64,000 nucleotides of DNA from Pteria penguin (Eukaryota > Mollusca > Bivalvia > Pterioida > Pteriidae). The stretch covers positions 39,632,045-39,696,044 of the forward strand of contig CM068592.1 of NCBI GenBank assembly GCA_035048485.1, given 5' to 3'. The position numbers and the translations under genes are program-made. This document shows, piece after piece, positions 48,953 through 61,128 of the stretch (within the stretch, counting starts at the first letter, position 1; every line of letters starts with the position of its first letter). Under the pieces are notes generated by a model. It did no database searches. It had not been told where the DNA came from and was given only the letters and a program-made list of their open reading frames with translations.

Positions 48953-49494
48953 AGGCTGCGTTCTTAAAATGTGTACAAAGAAAAGTGAGTTAAATGAAGA
49001 GAATAATTAGCATTAACATAATTACATATTACATACTTGTTGATTGGAATTGAAGAAAATTTAATAGATAATTAGATACAGCAGATGTCATCAGTTTATT
49101 CCATACAATGTGATCCATATAGCCAAGCCAATAAACCGACATAATTATGACAAACCTAACACTTTACTTGTGCAAGTCTTTTAACACCAACTGTCTGTGA
49201 ACACTTAGAGTTTACATATTGCGTTGAAATGTTTGCGTACTGACCTGTTTACTATGATGAATATTCAATGATGTCTCCTAATATTGAATTATTTCCCCAT
49301 TGTATCATTAACCCCGGATCATCAAAATAATGCATATATTATTTAGTGTCGTTATATGCATGCTTGACAATGCCTATCAATTGTAATTTACTATAATACC
49401 ATCAAACTCCTAGCCTTAGTGCATTGATATGAGCTATATTGAGGAATACAACCTTCTTATTTGGTTATGCATAGTAGTATATACTTCATGGTTA
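48953..49494. other. No gene seen
   Basis: AT-rich sequence; nothing recognised. Confidence 0.4.
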
Positions 49495-49626
49495 TAAATC
49501 ACCAAGGACATGCACATAAAACTTGATAATAGTCAAATAAACATAAACATTACAAAAATATTTGATTGTACTGCAGACACGATACCGACTTCGGACGGTC
49601 AAGTACAGTGACAAACGTTACTCAAA
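49495..49626 (-). mobile_element. P-family 3' tail, outer part, interrupted by a MITE
   Basis: ATCACCAAGGACATGCACAT, ACATTACAAAAATATTTGAT, TGTACTGCAGACACGATACC and GACTTCGGACGGTCAAGTAC. The tail is broken after GTTACTCAAA and resumes at 49802 with AATGGTGTGGGTTACC. Confidence 0.8.
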
Positions 49627-49801
49627 AGACCATATTCCGGTTTTGATAAATGACGACTTTTTGTCCCAGCTAATACCTTTTGGCGTTGTTTTTCATAGTA
49701 TAATGAATCTGTCATTCGTTATGACGTCACTATGAAAAACATCGCCAAAATGTATTAGCTCGGACAAAAAGACAGCAATTATCAAAACCGGAATATGGTC
49801 T
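49627..49801. mobile_element. MITE M2, a 175-bp near-perfect palindrome inside a P tail
   Basis: Starts AGACCATATTCCGGTTTTGA and ends with the complement TCAAAACCGGAATATGGTCT. The arms (about 75 bp) also share TTTTTGTCC, CTAATACATTTTGGCG and TTTTTCATAGT. The loop near 49715 contains TATGACGTCACTATG, again with a TGACGTCA palindrome. The target duplication is unclear. The family differs from M1 in sequence. Confidence 0.85.
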
Positions 49802-50080
49802 AATGGTGTGGGTTACCGGTGTATGGGCGCCCAAATTCCCATTTACCGCACAAACAGCACAATCAAAAGACACATATTTAAAAAAAAAATCTATAAATAA
49901 ACCTCCATATAAGATCAACAGGTATCTCAAGAAAAGAGGTCATCAAATTTTTCACACGAAACGTTTATAGAAAAAATAAGCTAGTATCAAAAATATATTA
50001 GACTGCATCAACATAAGTAAACTGTGCTTTGTCCGTCTGTAAGCGAGCTCAAATCCTTGATCTGTAGGAGTGTAAGACAT
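49802..50080 (-). mobile_element. P-family 3' tail, inner part
   Basis: GGTGTGGGTTACCGGTGTAT, GGGCGCCCAAATTCCCATTT, AAATAAACCTCCATATAAGA, TCAACAGGTATCTCAAG, and GTCCGTCTGTAAGCGAGCTC with TGATCTGTAGGAGTG. It ends before the RT-proximal part. Confidence 0.8.
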
Positions 50081-51570
50081 AATAAAATATGACATAACAC
50101 CAGGTACGAGATAACACGATGTAAGGCATAACATCATCACACAGTAGTGGCACTTTAATTTTAGACCTACTCAACACCATATCTTAGGAGTCCTGTTCGT
50201 ATAGTATGCTAAACTTGTGTTATGCCCATACTGCAAATGAAATCTTGCCTCCCTTAATTTACAATGTTAAGTAGAATGTCAATTCCTAAAATCTATAGAG
50301 TACGTGTTCTGCGCACTTATTAAGATTTCTGTATTCCTCATATTTACAACGATATATACGATGTAATGATGAATTGAACAAACAACAACGATCGTAGCTG
50401 TCCACAAGTTTATATAAACAATATGTTTCTCATTTCTTTTATTGTATAATACTCACTGTTCAACTTCAATCTACACAGTGTTATTAAAACCCTTTATTCC
50501 TTTAATGTTCTATTTATGATGATATCCGACAACAATATAAATGTAAGATGCAATAGTGTAAACTGTAAATGTTAGACCAGAATGACTACTGCATACGATA
50601 GCTTTAAGACAAATCCAATATTAATTTACTTGCATAAGATGTTCATTTAGATATCTTGTTTCTTTCATTAGGCTCAAAATCGAAACTGTGAAAGACAGAA
50701 CATTTGCAGAAAATATATTAAATAGATATTCGTTTTCTGTACATTTATGACGCTAAAAATACTGATCTGGGGAAAATCAAACGGAAAATAAAATGGGAGT
50801 ACCCGAATATAGAAGGTAACATTAATATGCATGTCCCTGGCAAGTAAACTGCATTTACCAGGTAGAATGTCATACTCTGAGACATTGGTTTTGCTGGGCT
50901 GGCAATCATGCTTTACACTGAATTACTGGCATTGAATGTGTAAATACCATATATCTAGCAACCTTTCCGAGTATTGCTAACAACCAATGTCGTTACCACA
51001 CCACACATCAAGGCTTGAAACGAAAGATCCTGAAACTACATGGGGGGCGACCTCCCTTGTTGTAAATTCTTATAATTCATAACGCCATAACTTATGCACA
51101 CAATGAGATAAACAGAATCCGAGGTGTGTTGAAGTTTAAACATTTAGCGGATTTTGTAGATCGTTATCGGTTTGTGAACCATAACCTTCCGCGGGAGACT
51201 TGTCAATTTCCCGCTAGAATAAATGTTTGCATGCTCCGGGACAATCCGACAAAATTTCTCCATGCTATTTACACAATTGATTTCCAGAGCTGTGTTTGAG
51301 CGTATGTTCCGGCTTTTGCTACATTTGCCGATATTTTATCACTCTGGAATAGTTTGTCTTCTGACCTTTGTGGTAGGTTTCACCCGGTCATAACTATAGA
51401 AGATAAGCCTTGAAGTATCGGAAAAGAACAAGATAGTTTGTAATCATGGCAATCGCTTTGAAATAATGATGGAGTGTTGAGTGACAATAAGTAGATTATT
51501 GCTTCCAGAAAATATGATAAATGTCTGGTATCGAAATGAAAATAATATCGCAATCGCTATATATGTTTTA
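50081..51570. other. No gene seen
   Basis: AT-rich sequence; no supportable ORF, RNA gene or repeat was recognised. Confidence 0.4.
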
Positions 51571-51776
51571 TATCAGGAACAAGCATGGTACTATGCAGTA
51601 ACAGAAGAGAGATCTACTACCATTGAGAAGTGAGCTTCCACTGCTGACCAGTCACAACTGTCATGAAGTAGTGGTTATATCAGGAACAAGCACGGTACTA
51701 TGCAGTAACAGAAGAGAGATCTACTTCCACTGAGAAGCGAGTTTCTATTGCTGACCAGTCACAACTGTCATGAAGT
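51571..51776. repeat. 107-bp tandem duplication
   Basis: A ~107-bp segment starting TATCAGGAACAAGCA and including GCAGTAACAGAAGAGAGATC and GACCAGTCACAACTGTCATG occurs twice (51571 and 51678), with a few differences. The second copy is cut slightly short. Confidence 0.9.
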
Positions 51777-51904
51777 CAAACAAATGAGTGAATGCTGTTG
51801 CAAACAGTAAATCGAAATTCTGATGGTATGGTGTCCGAGGACCCATAACTTGGACTTTACAATGGTCAATAAATAATTAGGCATTTCACCATAGTGGTAG
51901 ATAC

Positions 51905-53373
51905 ATGTACATAAATCAGCCATTACACCACACTGGCAAATACATAGACCAGTCATTATACCACACTGGCAAATACATAAATCAGTCATTATACCACACT
52001 GGCAAATACATAAACCAGCCATTATACCACACTGGCAAATACATAGACCAGTCATTATACCACACTGGCAAATACATAGACCAGTCATTATACCACACTG
52101 GCAAATACATAGACCAGTCATTATACCACACTGGAAAATACATAGACCAGCCATTATACCACACTGGCAAATACATAGACCAGTCATTATACCACACTGG
52201 CAAATACATAGACCAGTCATTATACCACACTGGCAAATACATAAACCAGCCATTATACCACACTGGGAAATACATAGACCAGTCATTATACCACTCTGGC
52301 AAATACATAAATCAGTCATTATACCACACTGGCAAATACATAGACCAGTCATTATACCACACTGGCAAATACATAGACCAGTCATTATACCACACTGGAA
52401 AATACATAGACCAGCCATTATACCACACTGGCAAATACATAGACCAGTCATTATACCACACTGGCAAATACATAGACCAGTCATTATACCACACTGGCAA
52501 ATACATAAACCAGCCATTATACCACACTGGGAAATACATAGACCAGTCATTATACCACTCTGGCAAATACATAAATCAGTCATTATACCACACTGGCAAA
52601 TACATAAACCAGCCATTATACCACACTGGGAAATACATAGACCAGTCATTATACCACACTGGCAAATACATAAACCAGTCATTATACCACACTGGCAAAT
52701 ACATAAACCAGTCATTATACCACACTGGCAAATACATAGACCAGTCATTATACCACACTGGCAAATACATAAAGCAGTTATCATGCCACACTGGCAAATT
52801 CATATATCATTATATTAAAATGACAAATATATAAGCCAGTCATTATATCACACTGGCAAATACTTAAACTGCTCATTATACCACACTGGCAAATATCTAA
52901 GCTGGTCATTATACCACACTGGCCAATATCTAAGCTGGTCATTATACCACACTGGCTAATATCTAAGCTGGTCATTATACCACACTGGCCAATATCTAAG
53001 CTGGTCATTATACCACACTGGCAAATATCTAAGCTGGTCATCATACCCACTGGTAATTGTCTAAACCAGCTATTATACTACAAATATATAAATCAGTCAT
53101 TATATCACTCTGGTAAATATATAGACTAGTCATTATACCACACTGGCGAATATATAAACCCGTCATTATACAACCCTGGCAAAGGCATACGCAATCATTA
53201 TGCTACAATGGCAAATATATAACCCGTCATTATACCACACGGCGAATCTGTAAACCCGTTATTATACCACACTGGATAATTCATAAAGCAGTCAACATGC
53301 CACACTGGCAAATATGTAAACTAGTCATTAAAACACTCTGACAAATATATAGATCAGTCATTGTATTATATAA
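51905..53373. repeat. Satellite locus, block A: 33-bp units
   Basis: About 44 units of 33 bp, approximately CATTATACCACACTGGCAAA then TACATAAACCAGT. Units 51905-52800 are homogeneous; 52800-53373 are more diverged (TATCTAAGCTGGTC variants, length changes). An eight-unit segment (264 bp) is duplicated, with 52051-52308 matching 52315-52572 in the order of variant units. Open frames on both strands result from the unit length. Confidence 0.96.
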
Positions 53374-55317
53374 CACAGGAGACATATGGCGCAGTATTAA
53401 GCATTTAGTACCAAAGGAACTCATTCTATACATTACAAACTATGTGATGGTGCAACAAAAGCTGAGACTACATTTGAAATTGCTGAACTTTATAATAAAT
53501 TTTACACGAAATTATCAGATAATTTCATTAAAAATGATATATTAGATCCTGTAAAATTTACAGAAACGAAACTTATATCAACCCAAACATTTAAAACAAG
53601 ACCAATAACAGAAGCTAATGTTCAGTATATATTAAATAAATTAAATGATGGCAAATCAGCAGGTATCGAGGACCCAAGACACTTAAGCTATCTGTAGAAT
53701 TAATCGCGAAGCTCATCGCGCATATGATAAATTTGAGCATCGATACTGGTATTTCCCCGGAAAAACTTAAAATAGCTAAAATAACCCCAATTTATAAAAC
53801 AGGGGAAAAATCAAATCCTGGCAACTACAGACCTATTTCTGTTTTACCTACTATCTCAAAGTTGTTTGAAAGACACGTTGCGTCACAACTTCAGGATTAC
53901 TTATTAGAACATAATTTACTTGTGAGTGCGCAATCGGGTTTTCGCAAGCTGCATTCATGCCAAACAGCTCTTACCAAACTTTCTGAAAAATGGATAGCTG
54001 ATATCGACAGTGGTAATGTAACAGGTGTAGTTCTGCTAGACCTCAAAAAAGCTTTCGATCGTGTTAATCACCAAATTATTTTAAAGAAAATGAAATGCTA
54101 TAACTTTAACAACACCAGTTTAGATTTGATCCAGTCAGATTTGTCGAACAGAGTACAGACCGTCAACTTAGGAAATACTCAATCTAGCCATGCAACGATA
54201 TCTTGTGGAGTACCCAAAAGGATCTATTTTAGGCCCTATATTATTCCTAATGTAAATAAATGATCTCCCGTTACATGTTAAAAACTCCCTTCTTGACCTA
54301 TTTGCAGATGACGCAACACTACATAAATCTTCTTCCGCAATAGAGGACGTTGAGAGTGGACTTAAAGGTGATATGAACTATATTAGTACTTGGTGTAACG
54401 AAAACCGCATGGTCATTAACGAAACTAAAACTAAGTGTATGTTGATTGGTTCACAACAAAGACTCTCAAAAATTGCAAAAACATCGTTTTCCCTTGAAAT
54501 TGATAATCATTCCATAGAAAACGTTTGTAACGATAAGTTACTAGGCATACATATTGATATTAAGCTCCTTTTTAACAAACATATTACTGAAGTTTGTAAA
54601 ATTATCACAAATAAGATATCTCTCTTGCAAAAAAAAAAAAAAACAAATAAAACGATACATAAGTCTTCAACATAGAATACTTTATTTCAATGCATATATT
54701 CTTCCTGCCATCGACTACTGTTTGACTATATATGGCAATACTGCGAGATCACAGCTAGAGCGAATACATAGGCTCCAGAAATGTGCGGCACCAGTAATCT
54801 TAGATGCACCGCCTGACGCACCATCCCAACCATTATTTGATAAACTAGGTTGGTTGAATGTTTTTGAAAGATGTGATCTCAATAATAGCATTCCGTTTTA
54901 TAAAATACTGAATAATTAAACTCCTCCTTACTTAAAAGATTTGTTTACATATAACACGAATGATAATTATGCTCTATGATCCATTGCTAGCAACGAATTA
55001 GTTTTCCCTCGTCACAATACGGAATTTTACAAGCGTAGTTCAAGTTATAATGGAGTAAACATATGGAATAGGCTCCCGACACACATACAGAACTCATGCT
55101 CTCTCTCTATACTTTTAGAAGTTCCTTCCAAAAATACTTAATATATAGTTAAACTAATCTACATGAAACGTCTTGTAGTATTACGTTTTTGCTAGTCTTA
55201 TTTGATGATATCATTCATATAATCATGTACTAATCCTTGTATATATATGCATATCTGTGGAGGCTTCGTGGAAGAATAGTGTTTCACTAAACGAGTATCC
55301 TTCTTAAAATAAAGATA
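53374..55317 (+). pseudogene. 5'-truncated non-LTR retrotransposon (CR1/L2/Jockey type)
   Basis: Starts within the ORF2 linker (GDIWRSIKHLVPKEL-like). After a frameshift near 53680 come PGNYRPISVLPTISKLFERH, the SGFRKLHSCQTAL block, VVLLDLKKAFDRVNHQ (RT motif A), and after an extra A near 54225 GSILGPILFLMYINDLP (motif B) and LLDLFADDATLH (motif C FADD). A 14-A run at 54630-54643 shifts the frame again before LQHRILYFNAYILPAIDYC and the C-terminal RLQKCAAPVILDA. All three frameshifts are indels, two in A runs, so sequencing error is possible for those. Endonuclease domain absent. It lies in the same orientation as nothing else nearby and interrupts the 33-bp satellite. Confidence 0.9.
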
Positions 55318-55354
55318 ATTATTGTTATTATTATTATTTTTTTTATCATCATCA

Positions 55355-55419
<65 letters not shown>
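55318..55419 (+). repeat. (ATT)n tail of the LINE
   Basis: ATT repeats with a short T run and an ATC triplet block at the start, directly after the LINE 3' end. The array unit resumes at once (ATACCACACTGGCAAATATC). A simple-sequence 3' tail instead of poly-A fits CR1/L2-type LINEs. Confidence 0.9.
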
Positions 55420-58400
55420 CCACACTGGCAAATATCTAAACTAGTCATTATACGACACTGAAAAATACATAAACCAGCCATTATATCACACTGGCAAATA
55501 CATAAACCAGTCAATATATCACACTGGCAAATACATAAACCAGTCAATATATCACACTGGCAAATACATAAACCAGTCATTATATCACACTGGCAAATAC
55601 ATAAACCAGTCATTTTAGCCACTGGCAAATACATACACCAGTCATTTTAGCCACTGGCAAATACATACACCAGTCATTTTAGCCACTGGCAAATACATAA
55701 ACCAGTCATTTTAGCCACTGGCAAATACATACACCAGTCATTTTAGCCACTGGCAAATACATACACCAGTCATTTTAGCCACTGGCAAATACATACACCA
55801 GTCATCTTAGCCACTGGCAAATACATAAACCAGTCATTTTAGCCACTGGCAAATACATACACCAGTCATTTTAACCACTGGCAAATACATACACCAGCCA
55901 TTTTAGCCACTGGCAAATACATAAACCAGTCATTTTAGCCACTGGCAAATACATACACCAGTCATTTTAGCCACTGGCAAATACATAAACCAGTCATTTT
56001 AGCCACTGGCAAATACATACACCAGTCATTTTAGCCACTGGCAAATACATACACCAGTCATTTTAGCCACTGGCAAATACATACACCAGTCATTTTAGCC
56101 ACTGGCAAATACATAAACCAGTCATTTTAGCCACTGGCAAATACATACACCAGTCATTTTAGCCACTGGCAAATACATAAACCAGTCATTTTAGCCACTG
56201 GCAAATACATACACCAGTCATTTTAGCCACTGGCAAATACATAAACCAGTCATTTTAGCCACTGGCAAATACATACACCAGTCATTTTAGCCACTGGCAA
56301 ATACATACACCAGTCATTTTAGCCACTGGCAAATACATACACCAGTCATTTTAGCCACTGGCAAATACATAAACCAGTCATTTTAGCCACTGGCAAATAC
56401 ATACACCAGTCATTTTAGCCACTGGCAAATACATACACCAGTCATTTTAGCCACTGGCAAATACATACACCAGTCATTTTAGCCACTGGCAAATACATAC
56501 ACCAGTCATTTTAGCCACTGGCAAATACATAAACCAGTCATTTTAGCCACTGGCAAATACATACACCAGTCATTTTAGCCACTGGCAAATACATACACCA
56601 GTCATTTTAGCCACTGGCAAATACATAAACCAGTCATTTTAGCCACTGGCAAATACATACACCAGTCATTTTAGCCACTGGCAAATACATACACCAGTCA
56701 TTTTAGCCACTGGCAAATACATAAACCAGTCATTTTAGCCACTGGCAAATACATACACCAGTCATTTTAGCCACTGGCAAATACATACACCAGTCATTTT
56801 AGCCACTGGCAAATACATAAACCAGTCATTTTAGCCACTGGCAAATACATACACCAGTCATTTTAGCCACTGGCAAATACATACACCAGTCATTTTAGCC
56901 ACTGGCAAATACATACACCAGTCATTTTAGCCACTGGCAAATACATAAACCAGTCATTTTAGCCACTGGCAAATACATACACCAGTCATTTTAGCCACTG
57001 GCAAATACATACACCAGTCATTTTAGCCACTGGCAAATACATACACCAGTCATTTTAGCCACTGGCAAATACATACACCAGTCATTTTAGCCACTGGCAA
57101 ATACATAAACCAGTCATTTTAGCCACTGGCAAATACATACACCAGTCATTTTAGCCACTGGCAAATACATACACCAGTCATTTTAGCCACTGGCAAATAC
57201 ATAAACCAGTCATTTTAGCCACTGGCAAATACATACACCAGTCATTTTAGCCACTGGCAAATACATAAACAGTCATTTTAGCCACGGGCAAATACATACA
57301 CCCGTCATTTTAGCCACTGGCAAATACATAAACCAGTCATTTTAGCCACTGGCAAATACATACACCAGTCATTTTAGCCACTGGCAAATACATAAACCAG
57401 TCATTTTAGCCACTGGCAAATACATAAACCAGTCATTTTAGCCACTGGCAAATACATACATCAGTCATTTTAGCCACTGGCAAATACATACACCAGTCAT
57501 TTTAGCCACTGGCAAATACATAAACCAGTCATTTTAGCCACTGGCAAATACATACACCAGTCGTTTTAGCTACTGGCAAATACATACACCAGTCATTTTA
57601 GCCACTGGCAAATACATAAACCAGTCATTTTATCCACTGGCAAATACATACACCAGTCGTTTTAGCCACTGGCAAATACATACACCAGTCATTTTAGCCA
57701 CTGGCAAATACATAAACCAGTCATTTTAGCCACTGGCAAATACATACACCAGTCATTTTAGCCACTGGCAAATACATACACCAGTCATTTTAGCCACTGG
57801 CAAATACATAAACCAGTCGTTTTAACCACTGGCAAATACATACACCAGTCATTTTAGCCACTGGCAAAGACATAAACCAGTCATTTTAGCCACTGGCAAA
57901 TACATACACCAGTCATTTTCGCCACTGGCAAATACATACACCAGTCATTTTAGCCACTGGCAAATACATAAACCAGTCATTTTAGCCACTGGCAAATACA
58001 TACACCAGTCATTTTAGCCACTGGCAAATACATAAACCAGTCATTTTAGCCACTGGCAAATACATACACCAGTCATTTTAGCCACTGGCAAATACATACA
58101 CCAGTCATTTTAGCCACTGGCAAATACATAAACCAGTCATTTTAGCCACTGGCAAATACATACACCAGTCATTTTAGCCACTGGCAAATACATACACCAG
58201 TCATTTTAGCCACTGGCAAATACATAAACCAGTCATTTTAGCCACTGGCAAATACATACACCAGTCATTTTAACCACTGGCAAATACATACACCAGTCAT
58301 TTTAGCCACTGGCAAATACATACACCAGTCATTTTAGCCACTGGCAAATACATACACCAGTCATTTTAGCCACTGGCTAATACATAAACCAGTCATTTTA

Positions 58401-59145
58401 GCCACTGGCAAATACATACACCAGTCATTTTAGCCACTGGCAAATACATACACCAGTCATATAGCCACTGGCAAATACATAAAACAGTCATTTTAGCCAC
58501 TGGCAAATACATACACCAGTCATTTTAGCCACTGGCAAATACATACACCAGTCATTTTAGCCACTGGCAAATACATACACCAGTCATATAGCCACTGGCA
58601 AATACATAAACCAGTCATTTTAGCCACTGGCAAATACATACACCAGTCATATAGCCACTGGCAAATACATAAACCAGTCATTTTAGCCACTGGCAAATAC
58701 ATACACCAGTCATTTCAGCCACTGGCAAATACATACACCAGTCATATAACCACTGGCAAATACATAAACCAGTCATTTTAGCCACTGGCAAATACATACA
58801 CCAGTCATATAGCCACTGGCAAATACATAAAACAGTCATTTTAGCCACTGGCAAATACATACACCAGTCATTTTAGCCACTGGCAAATACATACACCAGT
58901 CATATAGCCACTGGCAGATACATAAACCAGTCATTTTAGCCACTGGCAAATACATAAACCAGTCATTTTAGCCACTGGCAAATACATACACCAGTCATTT
59001 TAGCCACTGGCAAATACATAAACCAGTCATTTTAGCCACTGGCAAATACATACACCAGTCATTTTAGCCACTGGCAAATACATACACCAGTCATTTTAGC
59101 CACTGGCAAATACATAAACCAGTCATTTTAGCCACTGGCAAATAC
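55420..59145. repeat. Satellite locus, block B: 32-bp units
   Basis: After six or so 33-bp units (to about 55605), about 110 units of 32 bp: approximately CATTTTAGCCACTGGCAAAT then ACATACACCAGT. A two-state site (CATAAACC or CATACACC) alternates along the array in AC and ACC patterns. A CATATAGCC variant appears only near 58455-58910. Very homogeneous, so recently expanded. With 32 not divisible by three, open frames stay short. Confidence 0.97.
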
Positions 59146-60018
59146 ATACTGACCGAATAGAAAGCATAATACCATATTGACCGAATAGAAAGCATAATAC
59201 CATATTGACCGAATAGAAAGCATAATACCATACTGACCGAATATAAAGCATAATACCATACTGACCGAATAGAGAGCCATAATACCCCACTGACCGAATA
59301 GAAAGCATAATACCATACTGACCAAATAGAAAGCATAATACCCCACTGACCGAATAGAGAGCATAATACCATATTGACTGAATAGAAAGCATAATACCAT
59401 ATTGACCGAATAGAAAGCCATAATACCCCACTGACCGAATAGAAAGTCATAATACCCCACTGACCGAATATAAAGCATAATACCATACTGACCGAATAGA
59501 AAGCCATAATACCATATTGACCGAATAGAAAGCCATAATACCCCACTGACCGAATAGAAAGATTATACCATATTGACCGAATAGAAAGCATAATACCATA
59601 CTGACCGAATAGAGAACACTATACCATACTGACCGAATAGAAAGCATAATACCATACTGATCGAATATAAAGCATAATACCATATTGACCGAATAGAGAG
59701 CATAATACCATATTGACCGAATAGAAAGCCATAATACCCCACTGACCGAATAGAAAGCATAATACCATATTGACCGAATATAAAGCATAATACCATATTG
59801 ACCGAATAGAAAGCCATAGTACCATACTGACCGAATAGAGAGCATAATACCATATTGACCGAATATAAAGCATAATACCATATTGACCGAATAGAAAGCC
59901 ATAATACCCCACTGACCGAATATAGAGCATAATACCATATTGACCGAATATAAAGCATAATACCATATTGACCGAATAGAAAGCCATAATACCATATTGA
60001 CCGAATAGAGAGCCAGTA
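59146..60018. repeat. Satellite locus, block C: 28/29-bp units
   Basis: About 30 units, approximately CATAATACCATATTGACCGA then ATAGAAAG, with 28-bp and 29-bp versions (GCATAAT or GCCATAAT) and ACCATA or ACCCCA alternatives. The alignment to blocks A and D suggests a 33-bp ancestor that lost about 5 bp. Confidence 0.95.
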
Positions 60019-60050
60019 TTATACCACAATGTTCAACAAGAAACCCAGCA
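60019..60050. repeat. Satellite fragment between block C and repeat R
   Basis: TATTATACCACAATGTTCAA then CAAGAAACCCAGCA is one degenerate unit of the locus, cut by the inserted R repeat; the matching sequence (ACCAAAGTGG...AAACCCAGC) resumes at about 60444. Confidence 0.7.
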
Positions 60051-60443
60051 GATGGTGCACTAAATCAATAGGTATATATGTTCTATATTTATTATAACTA
60101 CTAGGCCGGTGTCACTGCCGGTGGACTGATCGTTCCCGAGGGCATCATAAGTCTAGTTTTCAGTGCTTTTGTACTGACATTAAATATATACTTCAAATTT
60201 TCAGTCATTAAATTAAGTAAATCACTCTAAAACTAAGGAATATCTCCCTCATGCATAGCTCTGTCCTTAAATAGATTCTTTGGTTCACTTTTCGGTCATT
60301 TTGGTTTCAACACTGCTCTTCAAATATTTATAAATTTTGAGAATTCCAATCGTTTGGCCACCAGCATCACTGAAGAGACATAAGTTGTCGAAATGCGCAT
60401 ATGGTGCACTAAATCAATAGGTATATATATTCTATATTTATTA
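60051..60443 (+). repeat. Dispersed repeat R, copy 2, inserted in the satellite locus
   Basis: The same ~350-bp unit as 31455-31895: TGGTGCACTAAATCAATAGG to TTTATTAT appears at the start (60052) and again at the end (60402). The middle has CTAGGCCGGTGTCACTGCCG, GTTCCCGAGGGCATCATAAG and CACTGCTCTTCAAATATTTA. The right-end segment has CACTGAAGAGACATAAGTTG then TCGAAATGCGC. Confidence 0.85.
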
Positions 60444-60858
60444 TACCAAAGTGGAGATGCAGAAACCCAGCATTATAACAAAGTGGGGATATAGAAACCC
60501 AGCATTACACCAAAGTGGAAATACAGAAACCCAACATTATACAACAATGAAAAATAGGGAAACGCGGCATTGAATAACAATGGCAAATCCAGAAAAAAGC
60601 ATTATACCACAGTCAATACAGAAACACAGTATTATACTGTATATCAATGAGCAAAACTGACACCCAGCATTATGCAAAGTGCCCAACACAGAAACCCGGC
60701 AGTGTACGCCAATGTTCAAAGCAGAGACCCAATATCATACAATGGCCAATGCAGCCAAATTGCGCGGTACCACGATGACCAATAGAGGCAAACGATATGA
60801 CATCACAATGACCAATACAGGCAAATGGCATGATATCACAATGACCAATACAGGCAAA
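60444..60858. repeat. Satellite locus: degenerate units leading into block D
   Basis: Around ten very diverged units of about 31-36 bp (for example CATTATACCAAAGTGG with GAAACCCAG, or ACAATGAAAAATAGGGAAAC). From about 60760 the units become the block-D type (CACAATGACCAATACAGGCA). They bridge A-type and D-type units. Confidence 0.75.
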
Positions 60859-61128
60859 CGGTGTGGCCTAGTGGATAAGGTGCTCGGCTCGTGATCGAGA
60901 GGTCGCGGGTTCGACTCCCGCCCGGGGCACACCGGTGTTCTGTCTTTCGGATGAGACAGTAAAAACCGAGGTCCCGTGTCACGGTAGGCGTGGCACGTAA
61001 AAGATCCCTCACTGCTTCGGGTGGGTCCGTTGCAAAGGTCTAAATTTGTATGCAATGCATCAGGCAGATGCCGTCACCATATACATGAAATAATCGTGGA
61101 GTGACGTAAAACAATAATAAAACAATAA
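60859..61128 (+). mobile_element. tRNA-derived SINE, copy 3, inside the satellite locus
   Basis: The best-preserved SINE. The head (60861-60932) folds as a tRNA from the D arm onward: GTGGCCTAGTGGATAAGGTG, anticodon stem CTCGG/TCGAG with loop CTCGTGA (anticodon CGT, threonine-like), and a five-base-pair T arm GCGGG/CCCGC around TTCGACT. The acceptor strands do not pair, so it is not a functional tRNA gene. The body has CTGTCTTTCGGATGAGACAG, GGTAGGCGTGGCACGTAAAA and GATCCCTCACTGCTTCGGGT. The tail is GTGACGTAAAACAATAATAA. It is inserted in block D. Confidence 0.92.

Noticed and set aside
51768..52834. Cys-rich 338-residue minus frame and 309-residue plus frame in block A
   Set aside because: The repeating CGIM-CICQ pattern looks like a metal-binding repeat protein, but it is the translation of a 33-bp satellite, and the opposite strand is open as well.
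54373..54919. A separate small gene downstream of the LINE RT fragment
   Set aside because: It is the continuation of the same RT after frameshifts in A runs, with the FADD motif and the C-terminal domain in the expected order.
60861..60932. A tRNA-Thr(CGT) gene
   Set aside because: The anticodon and T arms are good, but the acceptor strands do not pair, and SINE body and tail follow directly. The same head is found in the SINE at 9881-10122, so it is a SINE head.
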